From NCBI GenBank assembly GCA_022316685.1, contig JAKJHU010000068.1, positions 1,860,001-1,924,000 of the forward strand: a stretch of 64,000 nucleotides of DNA. Reading direction: 5' to 3'. Source of the stretch: Progne subis subis. Lineage: Eukaryota; Chordata; Aves; Passeriformes; Hirundinidae. Numbering within the stretch: the stretch's first letter is position 1; each line of letters starts with the position of its first letter. The translations under genes and the position numbers were made by a program. The notes beneath the pieces were generated by a model. It worked only from the letters and a program-made list of their open reading frames with translations. It was not told where the DNA came from and searched no databases. Shown piece by piece: positions 1-12,885 of this stretch.

Positions 1-644
1 ACAGGCTTGAGCTACCTTTTTGAGCAGACTTGTTCTTAGAATCAATTTTGCTCTTGTAGTTTTTGCATGTTCGGGGTCGTATTCTTTCAGAGTTGTGAGC
101 TTTGAAAAGTGATGAGAGCTCCTCAATGAAATCTGCTGCCTTGTTTAGGAATTCCTTTTTGGATTCGGATTCAGAAGGGAGGTGGTGTTTCTTTAGATCT
201 TGAGAGCTCCCTTTGGACCCCTTTGTATTTGTGACGTGTTCCTGACAGAAGTTGGAGTGCAGGCTGTTGTCTGACGTTTTCAAAGCTGTAGACTGTGCCA
301 TTTGTTTTTGTGTTCCCGTGTTGTTCAGCTGATCTGGGGGGCGCTGTGAATGTGCCTGAAGCTCATCCTGTTTAGTTTCCAGCGGATTCTGATCAATAGC
401 TTGTCTTGCCAGGTTTACACTTTCATCAAGCTCTTCTTGGCTCAAAAAGGCAGAGAGATCTGGGAGGTCATCTTGGGCAGCTACCTCATCTGAATCCCCA
501 GAAGCATTGCCATAGTGGAAATTCTGAGAAACTGGCTCTGATCTGCTTCTTTCACTCTTCCCTTGACGCTTAGTTTCTGCTAAATAACTCTCTCTCAGAA
601 GCTGAGATATTGAAGTTGAGGTTTCTAAACTGTCGTCTTGCATG
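1..644 (-). CDS. MYPN: myopalladin, first coding exon (partial; gene continues beyond left edge)
   Basis: The minus strand from the ATG at 643-641 stays open to position 1, giving residues 1-214. It begins MQDDSLETSTSISQLLRESY. It carries three blocks typical of the myopalladin N-terminus: SISQLLRESYLAE, DDLPDLSAFLSQEELDESV and FLNKAADFIEELSSLFK. The exon starts one base before the ATG: a minus-strand acceptor (TTGGCAG) ends at 645. This fits the vertebrate gene, whose first exon is non-coding. Myopalladin is an Ig-domain protein of the sarcomeric Z-line, I-band and nucleus. In the known protein the N-terminal part binds the ankyrin-repeat protein CARP, and later Ig domains bind nebulin/nebulette and alpha-actinin. 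Only the part before the first Ig domain lies here. The linker at about residues 95-150 (Ser/Gln-rich) is less conserved than the three blocks. No frameshift or stop is seen. Palladin, the paralogue, is less likely because these blocks match myopalladin. Confidence 0.95.
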
Positions 645-1291
645 CTGCCAACAAAAAGGACAAATAGGACCACGCCTTATCAATATAAATTTTTTTTTGA
701 TTGAACACGATAGGCTTCTGAAAAGCAGAACACAACATTTTCAAACTGTATCTGTGTGCTGAATACTTGGAAGTACTTGTAATACTTTAAGCATAAGGAT
801 AGCCTTGTGTTAAAGGCCTGCTTCTGCACATCCTGCCAGACACTGTTGCCTTTACCCTGAACCCTAAAGTTCATCTTTCATCACTTTATACTGTCAGTAG
901 CCTCACATAAAGTAACTGCAAGTGTGGTATTTTCTACTCTCTTCAAGGCAAAACTTCAACTACAGAGCTATTAACTGAGTTTCAATGTCAAATCTTCATC
1001 ATTGCTGTTGTGTGTTTCTTAGCTAAGAAACAATCTGATCAGATAAAGTATTGGATATTTCAGGGACTGAAAGTTGTTGAGAATAATAGCACTTTAAAGT
1101 GAAGTAAATTTAGCTTGAAAAGCAATGAAGTAGTAAGTAAATGAACCCTCAAAATCATAAGAGGGATGTGAGGAGGAAGGAGAAAGAACTAAAATATTCT
1201 ATAATGACAAATTTTTCATGCATTAGAGGAAGGCATAATGGTGCTAGATGTTCCATAGCTTCTTAAATCCAGCATTATTTCTAATAAGCTA

Positions 1292-1357
1292 TTTAAAGTA
1301 AGTAGAGAACGATGTCATTATTTGTTTAAAGTAAGTAGAGAGCTGTGTCATTATTTG
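1292..1357. repeat. two-copy 33-bp tandem duplication
   Basis: The segment beginning TTTAAAGTAAGTAGAGA at 1292 recurs at 1325, a shift of 33 bp. Each copy ends in GTCATTAT, with a few mismatches in the middle (AACGAT versus GCTGTG). This is a simple diverged tandem duplication with no sign of a transposon. Confidence 0.75.
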
Positions 1358-3787
1358 ATGCAAACATAATTTGTACTTCTGGGCTTTCAAAATCACGTTC
1401 TTAGGTCGTCCAGATTCTGAAAAAATGCTACCACGTGAGAAGAGAGCATCAGGAAGCCCATGCTTAACCTGCATGCCTGATAAGCAAAGCAAAATCATCC
1501 CTTTTGATGTGTAAGCAAGTGTAACTGTGTGGTGTTCTCCCTTTAATTTACACAAGAGCCAGGATGAGTGCAGAGCGATTCAGACACCCTGATAACACCC
1601 TCGTCCTCTGGTGGCCTAAATATGAAGACAAATGACTGCTCTTTACCCATTCAGAGAGCTGATTCCTCACAGCTGCTGAAACAAGCGCTTGACTGTTTAC
1701 TGGATCTGTCTCTCAGACTATGCAGCGCTCATTATCTCCCTCCTACTTCATTTATGGTGTGGCAAATCTTGCTGCAGTGGTTTCAGGTATTCCTACCCCA
1801 AGCTGTCTGCTTTGTCACACTGCAGAACGTTCTGTTCCTGTCGTGGCATCAAGAGAAGAGAACATCCATGCCCTGGCGTTGGCCATCTCCATTCACACCC
1901 GTGTGTGACAGCTGAAGTTACCAGGGAAAGAAAAGTGGAAAAGGTATCTCTGCTCTGAAGGGCTTTGGGCTTTTCTAGTGGGACAATTGTTCCTGGAAAA
2001 GGGCTGGTTAAGAACAAGTGAAGTGGTAATGTCTCATACTGCTGCAGTATTTCTTCCTGGAATGTGAGTGCCAGGCCTTATTCCTTATTTACAAAAGGGA
2101 AGGTTTCAGTTTAAACTGTCCATATTCTTCTTCAATGAATGAACATAACAGCTATCATAATCTGTAAGGCATTTTGAGACCTTGATCCCTCTGCTCGAGG
2201 CACATTTTTTATACCGAAATCATTTCCCTTATGTGAACACTGGGCATTTTAGATTTATTGATTTTGCTTTCTTTCATAATATGAAATGAAGAAAATCACT
2301 AAGACTACGGAGGCACCTGGTCAAAATATTGCTAAGTTTGTATCTGTACAAAGAATGAGAAATAAAATGCCATATAAATTGAAGGCTTTTAAGCACCCCA
2401 TCCAGTCCCTGCAGCTGAGCCAGGCTCTGTGATACTAATTGAACACTTGGCATTCAATTATCTAGCGCAGTGTTTCAGTGAAGCTGTTGCACATCGAGAA
2501 CATTGATTTGGGAAGCCCACATGAGATAGTGTGGACAGAGTTTATAATTTAACCTCTTAGGAGTACAAAGAGGTCTCTGTGAGGCTTAAAGTTCCTGCTC
2601 AGTGGAAACTGCTTTTGCTTGCTCAGCTTTAACTCCTTGGGCAGCTGTGCCACCTTAGGGAAGCTGAACGTGTTTCAAGGGGCTCTCTTAGCTTGTTTAT
2701 GTGCTGATTGCAGACTATGTGCTGTGAAGGTCACAGCTAAAGCTACAGTTTCAGCTCCCAAGAATTTAAGTACATTCTAACATAGGCAGTTTACAGCCTG
2801 GAAGACAGACCTGTCCCATGAATGAACTGCAGCCCTCGAACCTAGAACCTCTCCACATGTGGCTCCGGCTGGATTAGGACATCCAGCTCTTTGTAGCTTT
2901 GCAGGACACAGTGGAAGGCTGTATTTTACATGGCTAGAGAAGTATGCATTTTACAAGGTGGCAACATTTAGTTTGCTGCACTTCTTGGCCACTCTTTCTA
3001 CAGCATTTCAGAGTGGTACATCTTCATCTCAGTGTCTGTAAAGGTCATCAGAGCTGAAAAATGACAATGACAATCTTTAGAGAACACTGGACACTCTAAG
3101 TAGAGAAGGAATATTGTGTGATCAAACCCTGAGGTCAAATGAACTTGAAGAACTCCTATAATAGTTTTGTCTAAAGAGTATATGAAAATTATTTGACTGA
3201 GACCATTCAGGGTTTCATTTTCCTCTGTAAGTGCTATGCCTGTGTCAACAGAGGTTGTTAATCACAGTGTAGCTTTTCTGCAGGAAACCATAGTAAAGCA
3301 ATGGTCAGTATGGTTATTTGCGACTTTGTTCTGGATATATTTGAGACTTTGTTCTTGCATGTCTTCTATTCATCTTTTGATGAATTGAAAGCATTGAAAC
3401 ATGAAAGAAATAATTTCTGCTCATTTGCAACATAAGAAGCTACTCTCAAGATGTGTTTGGATGTGTTTAGGCAAAATAGTTTTATAATTCTGGTTTGGAA
3501 AACCCTAGTGAGGAAGCCACTGTCTGACAGCAAACGGAAGAAAACAAACAGTTCCCCAGCAAAGGATCGGGAACAACTTCCTTCCTTCTGCCCATTGGAG
3601 CAGAAGAGGTAGAAGGGAGCAGAATTCTCCTTCTAGACCTGGGAAGCAAGACACTAATGAGAACAAATCTGATACCAAATTCTTAATACTTAAAGGGCCA
3701 TCACTTTTCTTTAGAGCTTACCCAGGCTCAGAATTTTATATCTAACTCTTCTCTGTTTTCAGCTTGTGTAGAAGATGACTTTTTATT

Positions 3788-3797
3788 CTATTTTTAG
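3788..3797. promoter_or_regulatory. MEF2-type site (CTATTTTTAG)
   Basis: CTATTTTTAG matches the MEF2 consensus YTAWWWWTAR exactly. It lies about 3.1 kb upstream of the coding start of the muscle gene MYPN. A single 10-bp AT-rich match occurs often by chance, so functional support is weak. Confidence 0.25.
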
Positions 3798-6700
3798 TAA
3801 TGAAGTAGTTGGGCTCTAGTCAAATGTAGCACTTTCAGGCAGTGCTTGTCTATTGAAGTCTTAAAATATTTTGAAATACTTGTTCTTTTTAATTTAATGG
3901 AATATGTTAATTTTCAGCGAGTGCTGCTGTGAGGCTACCAGAGAGTCCCATTACAGTTATTAATTCTGCCTTGCCTGTGCCTTGAGAGATGTCCCATTTG
4001 TTGTGGTTTTTTTTCCAAAGAACTGTGCTAATTGTATTGTAATTGCAGATGTTTCTGCTGAGCAGATAAGTGCAGATAACACTGTTGGGCAGGCAGGAAG
4101 AAGGGCAAACTAGTAAAAACACAGTAGGCAGCAATCTGTGGTGGCAATGAAAGCACCAATAATTTTGCTGACTGGAAAAGTGTTGTAATGAACGTGTATC
4201 AAGGGTAGGAATTGCATTGCTGGTCACAAGCAACATCTCTAAACTGGTGTTATTTAGGGGGGAGATGGGGTGACTGCCACTAGCAGCCTGCAGTTCTCTA
4301 CTCGACTGGCTCCTTTCCTACAGCACCAAACCACAGCCCAGGGCAACATCTTTGGCTTCCCTGGAACACCAACAGCAGTGACCTTGGGCACCTGCTATCT
4401 TGAAAGGTACCAGAGGATGCCACGAACAAAACTGACTCTGTGAATTTCTTCACTGTGCTAATTCAGTTTCCATTAGGCAACTAATTGAACAAGCTTTGAG
4501 TTTCTAAGACCCTATGGTTATGGCAATTGCTTATTAGCCAAGCAATCTTTAGGATTAAATACTCACAAAGGTAGAATTAGTTTCCACAGTTTGTTTTGGC
4601 AGTGGCTTGATGTGAAAATCCTTATATGGAAGGGAGAAATTATATACCATGGGGGTCTTGCATAGTGTGACACCAAACACTTCCATTTCTTCTCATTTGA
4701 GTTTTCTTAGGCTTATTCCTCAGTTGCCACTGGAAGATCTGAGCTTTTACAGAAACAGCACTAGTGAAATCTCAGCAAGCTTAAGGGAATCCCAAACGTA
4801 TCTGATATATTTCCATTTTATTTGGTGAGAACACCTTCTACTACTTGATGCCCTAAGGAAAATTTTTCAAACTCTCCTTCTCTGTGTCAGAATAAACAGG
4901 TTATATGCAACTAGCAGATTTAATGCAAAAAGCATTGGAACAACTTCTCTGGCTTTCAGAAGTTAAAAGGAGAAATTTCAGTCAGTACATGTTGTTCCTG
5001 TCTTAGCTTTTCAAGCTCCCATTACTTCTGTGTGGAGTGCTTTTGTGTGAAACCCCAGCATGAGAGCAGCAACCAAACCGCTGCTTCTGCTCTGCAGAGA
5101 GGCACCTTTGTGGCCTTGACACAGCAACACTTTGCATGTCCAGCACCTCAGTGTGGAAACTGGAAAATTTAGCAAATATTAGAGGCTATATCTACTTCAT
5201 GATTAATTCAATTGCATATAAATCACATTTACCCACAGAGTGTTTAACATTTATGGGGATGTTCCAGCTGTATGATTGCAGCTATGGAAAACAAGGTAAG
5301 AGCTGACACAAGTGATCTGTCTTGCAGACCTTGGCTGATCACAGTCACATTCTTGTGTGCTTGCAGGAATTCTCACTTAGCAGTTGCCATTGTCACCGTT
5401 TCTGGTGCTGCCTGTTGACAAGCTGTGGCTGCTGCAAGACAGGCTTTGAGACTCCAGATACAAGAAAGGTTAGGCTGGAGCAGAGGACTGAGATTAGCAG
5501 TTCCGTGTGTTTGGGGCTGGGTGTATGAGATACTTTAAAAATTGTGTTTAGAAAACTGTACAAGAGGGTGGTTTACTTTTCTGTTCTAGACACTTTAGTG
5601 GCTTTGATTTCCATTCCCTGTAAGGAGTCAGATAACTAAACTCCCAGTTCCAAGTAATGTAATTAAATATGGAAAATGGAGAATCTCCAGGCTCAGGAGT
5701 GTAACAGCTTCTTATGGAAACAAAATCCCTCAGAAATGGGACAGGATAAAGCCTCTCTCCAAGTTATTCTGCAGCAGACACTGCAAGGGCCCTGTGTGCA
5801 CTTGGAGTTGTGCCCTGGCCCATGACCTCACTGTTACAGTATTAGGCACCCTAAGCAGGAGGAAATGCTCAACTCTGCTTCAAGGGAAAAGCACATTAAG
5901 AGCTCTCTAACTTTTTCAACATTTCCTTTATACTCTCATATAATTTTTCACTCTGATCACAAAAAGTCTTCCTTATTTTGCAATTAATATTGTCCCTTAG
6001 TAGTTCTCAAAATGAGAACTGAGACCCTTTATCCCATGTCTCAAGTTCCCTTTTCCTCTTCAGTGATTCTTGAACTGCAAGGCAAACAATATCTTGAAGA
6101 AACAACATTAAATTGAAACAAATACATTTTCAGCTGATTTTTAAATTAGAAGTCAGAAAGGAAGACAGGTGATGGCTGTCTTTGAGGCCTGCCTGAGATG
6201 CTTCTCCATCCTCCTCTCCCAATGACCTGTGCAGCGAGGCTTCAGATATCAGGACAAGTTCTGAGTCAAGCGCTCGCAACGTAGGACAAGTTTTTATTGA
6301 TTCAAGTAATGTATATAATCCTCCTTCCTTCAAGGATTGCCCATATGAGAAAAAGTTTATATGATAGGCAAAAACAGTTGCAGCAGAGATCCACAGTTTG
6401 GTGCTGAATGTACATATGGAAGTCCTCGATGAAAATAGAGCTAACAGGGAACAATATTCATTTATCCTGGTTCAAGCAGAGACACACCACTCTGCACACC
6501 TCTTTTCATGGCTAAAACTGTAGACCTGTTTTCATGGATTGTGAGCCATATGCTTTAAATTCAGCCATTTCTGAGTCCTGCTGGCAGTATGTGGGACCAG
6601 TGCAGAAATCCACACATCATGTGGTTGAGGACCACTAGAATGTTTCAGCTTGGGACCGAAACTGCAGCTTAGCTCTCAGTGTTCAAAGGTATGGCACGGG

Positions 6701-8069
6701 CTCAGTCTGGAGTGACAAATTACAGCACTGCATTGGAACTAGGTCTCTGTTCTACCCCTGTGTGTGTGTAAGGGACCCACAAAGGAGCATTGATGGCTGC
6801 ACCACTGCCGGCTTGTGTAGCCACACTGAACAAGTGCCCAAAGGACAGCCCTGAGGAGCAGGGCCGTGCAAACCACACAGCATTTGCACATCTCTTTGTC
6901 TGGAAATTTCAAATCCATGGGCTAGTTTGTTTTAAAATGAGATTCAGTTTTCCTACAGATACAGGTTCCCAGTGGAAAAGGGAACTTAAGTGTTAAATTA
7001 GACACAAAAGAAGTCTGGATTGCATTTTTCTCCTCAGGTTTTTCAGTTGTGCCTTTCTTTTTTCATGGTCTCACTATATTTCTTTCTGTCTGCTGTTCTA
7101 CCTTTTTTTCATGTTTTTTCAACAGTCTTCTCTAAGAACGTTGAAACATAAAAGCCTTCATATTTTAATCATATTTTCAAACTGCAATATTTAAAAGAGG
7201 TTTATATTCTACAGGAATAATTTGCCCATTCCTGTACAATATTCCTGTTTATGAAAACAAGTACTAACCCTGTTAGGTTTTAAACAGAAAAGTAAACTGA
7301 TTTTTCTTTCTTTCCACCCCCACCTCATGATTTAGATTACAATTGAGGTTGCATTGCCCAATTGCCTGTATGGTATTGTGTACATTTTTAACAAGTAACC
7401 TTAACGTATTTATGTACAAATATGCCTAGACTACTAATTGTTATCAGCTGTTGATAAAAAAAGATTCCTTCAGTACCACAGCAAGACTTGCTGTAAACTC
7501 TCTAAAGAATGCACAGAAATAAAAACCAGCACAGAGCACACAGTTCCCCTTTGCGCTTGGTACTGTGCCATGTACAAGACTACCTCCTGAATTGACTAGA
7601 AATATTTTTTGATATGTAAATATTACTCTGCTCAGCTACAGGAACTACCGCACTTGCCATTGCTATTTAATTTTTGTTAGCTGTTTCTAAACAGTAAAAG
7701 AAAAAATTAAAGACAGACAGAACCAAAGGAATATCCTGACCTTAGGAACCTTCAGGAGGTGTAGGAGAGGAAGAACAGCAGAGTTGAAGTTTATGAAATT
7801 GTTCCATTAACACTTGCTGATTTTCTTTTCACTCTTAAACTCTAGAGCATCTTCACAACTGTAAACCTCATGACCGGCACAAAACTGCTGATAAAGTAAT
7901 CAGTGTCTTTAGCGTGATTTGTATAATGTTCTCTTAACATATCCTCAGGAGCTACTCTGTTCTCTTGTCAATTGTCGATGTATTATTTGGTAAAACTTAA
8001 CATGGGCTTCTGGTTACTGCTTAATGCTGCAATATGTTGGGCCAAACATTTGCTACTGACAGTCAAATA

Positions 8070-8210
8070 CTTTTCTGAGAGAGAGAAAGAGAGCAAAGGA
8101 GATAGTGAGAGCTCAAGGGTGAGAGCTATGCCCTTCTAGCAGGACTGTTTCTGCAGCTGTTGTGTACATTAATCCAGAGAGCAGATCTCCCTGCACTAAA
8201 TATAGCCACC
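8070..8210. promoter_or_regulatory. candidate muscle enhancer: E-box plus MEF2-type site beside a GA tract
   Basis: A GA-rich tract (about 8073-8135) is followed by CAGCTG at 8154-8159, the E-box core preferred by myogenic bHLH factors. CTAAATATAG at 8196-8205 is an exact match to the MEF2 consensus YTAWWWWTAR. MyoD-family and MEF2 sites within about 40 bp are a known arrangement in muscle enhancers, and the nearest gene upstream of which this lies (MYPN) is muscle-specific. The enhancer role is inference from motif pairing only. Confidence 0.3.
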
Positions 8211-10027
8211 GGGGTCATTTTACATGACAGAATAAATAATTAAATAAATAGAAAGCATTTAACTATGGGGGTCACATTAAATTAGGTTTGATTTTGCTTA
8301 AGAAGGAATTCCAAATTATGGCATGCTGGTTTAAGGCTGAATACAAGAATGTAAATATTTCACTCCTCTATTATTTCATGAAGGGAAGATGAGCAGGAGG
8401 AGGAAAGAGTCCCAGCAAGGAACTTTTCGGGTTATTAGAATCTTGTTGACTCTTTAGAGGAGTCAGACTGGCTCCGAGGGATTTTGAGAACCCCACCAAT
8501 GCTATTCGGGTCATCTATAATGCCGCAGAACACTGTTTCTCTTTCACTGCAATGCATATTCCTCAGCATAATCTAAGTCAGTTTAAAAAGTATTTGTTCC
8601 CTGTAAATGCCTTACCAGCTAAAATTAGCATTCACATATGCATGCTTATCAAACCCTTCTGCTACACTCTGCAAAAACAAAATGTAGACCAATCTGAAAT
8701 TGAGGGATTACCTTTTTTAATTCCTCCAGATGTTGCTGCCCAACCCTGGCAGTGAGTAGCGCTGTCAGTTATCCAGAAGTGTGAGATTAAAGTTAAGGAA
8801 GCGAGGGGATTCTTTGAGTCCTCAGCAACAGATTCAGCTAGGAGTCCATAGAGTGAAGGAAGTTAACCTTCGTTATTGTGAGGATGGCTGTAAGGAGCTG
8901 GACAACCTGTCACCACCGGAGCAATAGCATTTGTCAGTTTGCAGGTCCCAAGTTATTTTGAGCAGCATAAACCATGTGCCCGCGGAGCATTCCACCTCAT
9001 TGGACAGGGAATCCGCTGCTCCCGCAGCACCTATGGGCACCGAATGCCTTCTCCTCGCTCATGCAACGGCCCCTATGGATGCATATGTGGGTTTTGCTGA
9101 TTCGTCCAAGAGGCTCTGTAGTGGCATTGTATCACTCTTGGCAGCTGTTTACACTTCAGCCTTTTCAAATTACTAGTAATCGCTCTTTCGTTAAGTTTCG
9201 ATCAGAACTCAGAGGTTACCGTCACAGGGAAACCCGTCAGCTCGTAACAACATAAAAGTTTTGCAACTCCAAGGGCAAACTCAGAAAATGTGTGATTTAA
9301 ATAGTAAAATATTCCTGATTTCTTTGGAGCGTTTGGTTTAATAAACACAGTGAAACAGTGCAGAAATCCTTCAGGATGACCTGTAGCTACAGATGCTCAA
9401 AAAGCTAGAACTTCTACATTTGTTATTGAATGCACAAAAATGAACCGTTGGAGGAAAAGTAATTAAAAGAGGCAATCAAAACTAAGCTGTAAATAAAACT
9501 AAGAAAGAAACATAGGTGAAATAACTTCAACACACTTGAACCAGTACACAGAGAAACCCTGTTACTGTATAGAATTTCATTGCTTAACCTTGACTGGCTA
9601 AAACCTACCACATCACTTGGTAAACGCAGAGACAAGATTCTCATTTCTACTCTTCCTACACAAAAAGTGGTCTGTAATTTTAAACAGTTCATCATGCTGC
9701 TCGATTGTTGATTTTTTATTAAAAATGCTTGTCATGATTCTGATTTTAAAAGATTACTAAAATGTTATGCATTTATGATGGGGAATTGATCTATAAGCCT
9801 TTTAATAGCTAATGATGTAAGAGCTGGCTTCTTGACTCTCTCCCAGATCTCTCAAAACTTCAAGTGAGCATATGTGCTAGAAAAGGAGTTCATCTGTGGA
9901 ATGTAGTTGTTTGGGAAGTTATTTTATGAGTTGTAACAGTATGAAAAGTCAGAGGGAAAGGCAGTTCTTTCATGTAAAATTTCCTGATCGATTGCAGATG
10001 CTTTTCTACTATTTCCCTCTCTTTTTG

Positions 10028-10204
10028 TGTCGTGGTTTAACTGCAGCCGGTGACACAGCCCCACACAGCTGCTCACTCCCAACCCCTGGCGGGATGGGGA
10101 AGACAATCAGAAGAGTGAAAGTGAGGAAACTTACGGACTCAGATAAAGACAGTTTAATAAATGAAACAAAAGTTGTGCACGCAAGCAAATAGAAGCAAGG
10201 ATTT
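10028..10204 (-). mobile_element. solo LTR, 3' portion (interrupted by CR1)
   Basis: Read on the minus strand, this piece ends in TTAAACCACGACA, the terminal CA of an LTR, at 10028. It also contains an ATTAAA poly(A)-type signal (10153-10158) followed by CTGTCTTTATCTGAG. I recognise it as the 3' part of a common avian endogenous retrovirus LTR. Its other part lies at 12886-13277, and the CR1 LINE between them was inserted later. No gag, pol or env remains on either side, so this is a solo LTR. The flanking bases do not give a clear target-site duplication. Confidence 0.75.
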
Positions 10205-12885
10205 CACAAAGAATCACAGAGTAAAGCTGATTTGAAAGGGACCCATAAAGATCATCAAGTCCAGCTCCTGGTCCTGCACAGGACCACCCCCAAGAGTCGT
10301 GTGCCTGAGAGCATTGTCCAAACACTTCTTGAGGTCTGTCGGGCTTGGGGCTCTGATCACTTCCCTGGGGATCCTGTTCCAGTGCCCAGCCACCCTCTGG
10401 GTCAAGAACCTTTTTCTCAAATCCAACCCGGCACAGCTTCAGGCCGTTCACCCAGGTCCTGTCACTGGTCACCACAGAGGAAAGATGGTTGCCCTGTCCC
10501 AGGTTCAGAATCCAGAACTTTCCCCTGTTGAACTTCATGTGGTTGATGATTGCTCAGTCCTCTAATCTGTCAAGGTCTCTCTGCAAGGCCTCTCTGCTTT
10601 CAATGGAGTCAGCAGCTCCTCCCAGCTTTGTGTCCTCTGTAAACTTGCTCAGTGTCCCTTCCAATGCTGCATCCAAGTCATTGACGAAGATATTGAAGAA
10701 CACAGGGCTGAGGATGGAGCCCTGTGGAACCCCACAAGTGACAGGTCACCAGTCTGATGTCTACCCCATTCACTGTCACTCTTTGCACCTCACCTGTGAG
10801 CTGGTTATTCACCCATCCCATAATGTGTCTGTGGGATGAACATTTTGTCCAGAAGGATCCTGGGAGACACAGCATCAAAATTGCAAATTCAGATTTACTG
10901 AAATCCAGAAAGATTACATCAGCGGGTTTCCCTTGATGAACTTGGTGGGCTACCTTGTCACAAAAGGAAAGGAGGTTTGATAAGCAGGACTTCTCTCATG
11001 AAACTGTGCTGGCTGTGACCAATGACTACATTCTTTCAGGTATTTTTCAATGCCTCCCAGAATAATCTTCTCCATAACACTGCCAGGCACTGAAGTGACA
11101 CTGACAGGTTTAGTTTCCAGAGTCCTCTTTCTTACCCTTCTTGAAAACTGGCATTTGGCAGTTCATTTGGCAAACATTTGACAAAAAACATTTGGCAGCT
11201 TCCAGTTAGCTGGGATTCCCAACACAGCTCAAAAATCACAAAGAGAAACTTTTCGAATACATCATCAGTTCTTTGTGGATTCTTGGATGAATCTCATCAG
11301 GCCCCATGGATTTGTAGGGATTCAACTGGAGCAGCAGATCCTGCTTTCAGGGTCAGCTGGGAATTGATCATTCTCTCAGTCATGGTCCTCCAGCTCAAGG
11401 CACTGAGACAGAGACAGAGAATGCACTAAAGAGCTCTGCTTTGTCCATGTCCCTGTTTGTGAGGTGACCATCCTCATCCTGGAACAGGCTGGTTTTATTT
11501 CTACACTGCCTCTTGCCATTATTATATTTGAAAAAACTCCTTTTTATTGTCCCCTACAGTTCTGTCAGCTTCACCTCTAGTTGAGCTTTGGCCTTGTGAA
11601 TTTTATCCCTCCAGTGGCAAGCAACATATCTGCATTCTTTCCATGTTTTCTGGCCTTGCTTCCACTAGGCATGCACCTGCCTTTTTTGCCTTATTTTCAA
11701 GAGATGATTCCTGTTCAGCCAAGCTGGCCTTCTGCCTCATCAGCCTGATTTCCAACATTTGGGAATACTGCTCCTGTGCACTTAGGAGGTGATGTGTAAA
11801 AAGTGACCAGCACTGAGGGACCCCAGCACCTGGAAAAATACATTCCCACAGGACCTTGCTTACTAATTCCCTGAACAGCCTGAAGTTTGCTCTCCTCATG
11901 CCTAGGGTTGAAGACCTGCTGGCACTTTTCCTCCTGTCAACAGAGATTTTAAACTCAATCACTTCATGGTCACTGTGGCCAAAACAGCCCAAATCCCCAC
12001 TCTGCTCACAAGATCCTCTCTGTTGACAAGCAGCAGGTCAATGAGGGCATCTTTCCAAGTCGGTTTCCTTTGGACCTGTTCCATAAAGTTGTCATCCAGG
12101 ATTTTTAGGAATTTTCTGGCCCAGGTTGTACCAGTTAATTTCTGGCAAGTAGAAGTCCCCCATAAGGACACAGGCATTTGACTTGGAGGTGTCTCTTCCA
12201 TGCTCAAAGAAAGATTTGTCAGTGTCATTGTCCCGCATCGGAGGTCTGTAGTAGTCTTGCGCGATGACATCCGTGTTACTTGTTTGCCCCTCGATTTTAT
12301 CCTGAGGCTCTCAGCTGAGCACCAGCTGTGAGCTCCATACATTCTAACCCTTCTATTCCATACGGTGCCACCCTTCTGCCTCTTCTGCCCTGCCTCTCCC
12401 ACCCAAAGAGCCTATGACTATCCAACAGGGAATTCCAGGCACAAGACTCATCACACCAAGTTTCACTCATACAGTTACGACAAACCCTGGGACTGGGCCA
12501 AAGCCTGGAGCTGCTCTCCTTTGTTCTGATACTGTGTACATTAGCGTAGAAACATTTCAGGTGTGGTACTTTGTAGCCAACACCTTGTGAAAGCAGATTG
12601 AGGGAGCTGTAAGTGCTCATTTCCTCAAGTTTTGGCACAGCATCCCATCCCTCGGCGCTGGTGAGCTTGGTTATGTCCCTTCCCCTCTTCCAAGGTGATT
12701 TAAAGCTCAGTTAGTGAGCCCGCTAGCTCCTGTGCTAGAGCTCCTTTTCCACTCTGTGACTGGTGCACCCAGTCAGAGTAGACCAGCTGTTGAGTAGATT
12801 TTCCCATGGTCAACAACCCCCAAATTTTTCCACTGCGACCAACGTCAGAGCCATGCATTGGCCTGATGGATCTGCCTATTCCTAT
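10205..12885 (-). mobile_element. CR1-type non-LTR retrotransposon (LINE), 5'-truncated and decayed
   Basis: The minus strand carries the CR1 ORF2 in several broken frames. The endonuclease part (about 12590-11850) shows LKCFYANVHSIR, SETWCDES, RQGRRG, FLKILDDNFMEQV, DALIDLLLVNRED and, after a frameshift near 11990, GHSDHEVIEFKI with the catalytic SDH motif. The reverse transcriptase part shows VIFLDFSK (motif A, near 10890-10915) and STGLHPQP in one frame. In the next frame [19 protein letters not shown] and [12 protein letters not shown] follow (10632-10643 is the active-site motif). The C-terminal part has HWNRIPREVI. The 3' end has the CR1-like GATGATCTTTATGG(G)TCCCTTTC and degenerate ATTCTRTG octamers at about 10205-10230. 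The element is dead: frameshifts, an internal deletion, and FTED in place of the FADD-type motif. It sits inside the LTR at 10028-13277. The segment 12640-12885 lies upstream of the endonuclease and is taken as the rest of the element. Confidence 0.93.

Larger units (their letters stand above)
645..10027. other. non-coding stretch upstream of MYPN coding exon (likely MYPN intron 1)
   Basis: No open frame here resembles a known protein, and no exon with matching splice sites could be supported. It should be the 5' intron or flank of MYPN on the minus strand, because the first coding exon has an acceptor at its 5' edge. It holds a short tandem duplication (1292-1357), a MEF2-type site (3788-3797), a GA-rich tract followed by an E-box and a second MEF2-type site (8070-8205), and a slightly CpG-enriched block at about 8.87-9.25 kb. 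Otherwise it is ordinary AT-rich sequence. Confidence 0.6.

Noticed and set aside
8870..9250. Slightly CpG-enriched block with an 81- and a 93-codon open frame
   Set aside because: No splice sites or family resemblance. It could be a conserved non-coding element, but sequence alone does not show it.
10232..10839. Plus-strand open frames of 88-116 codons
   Set aside because: They are shadows of the minus-strand CR1 reverse transcriptase reading.
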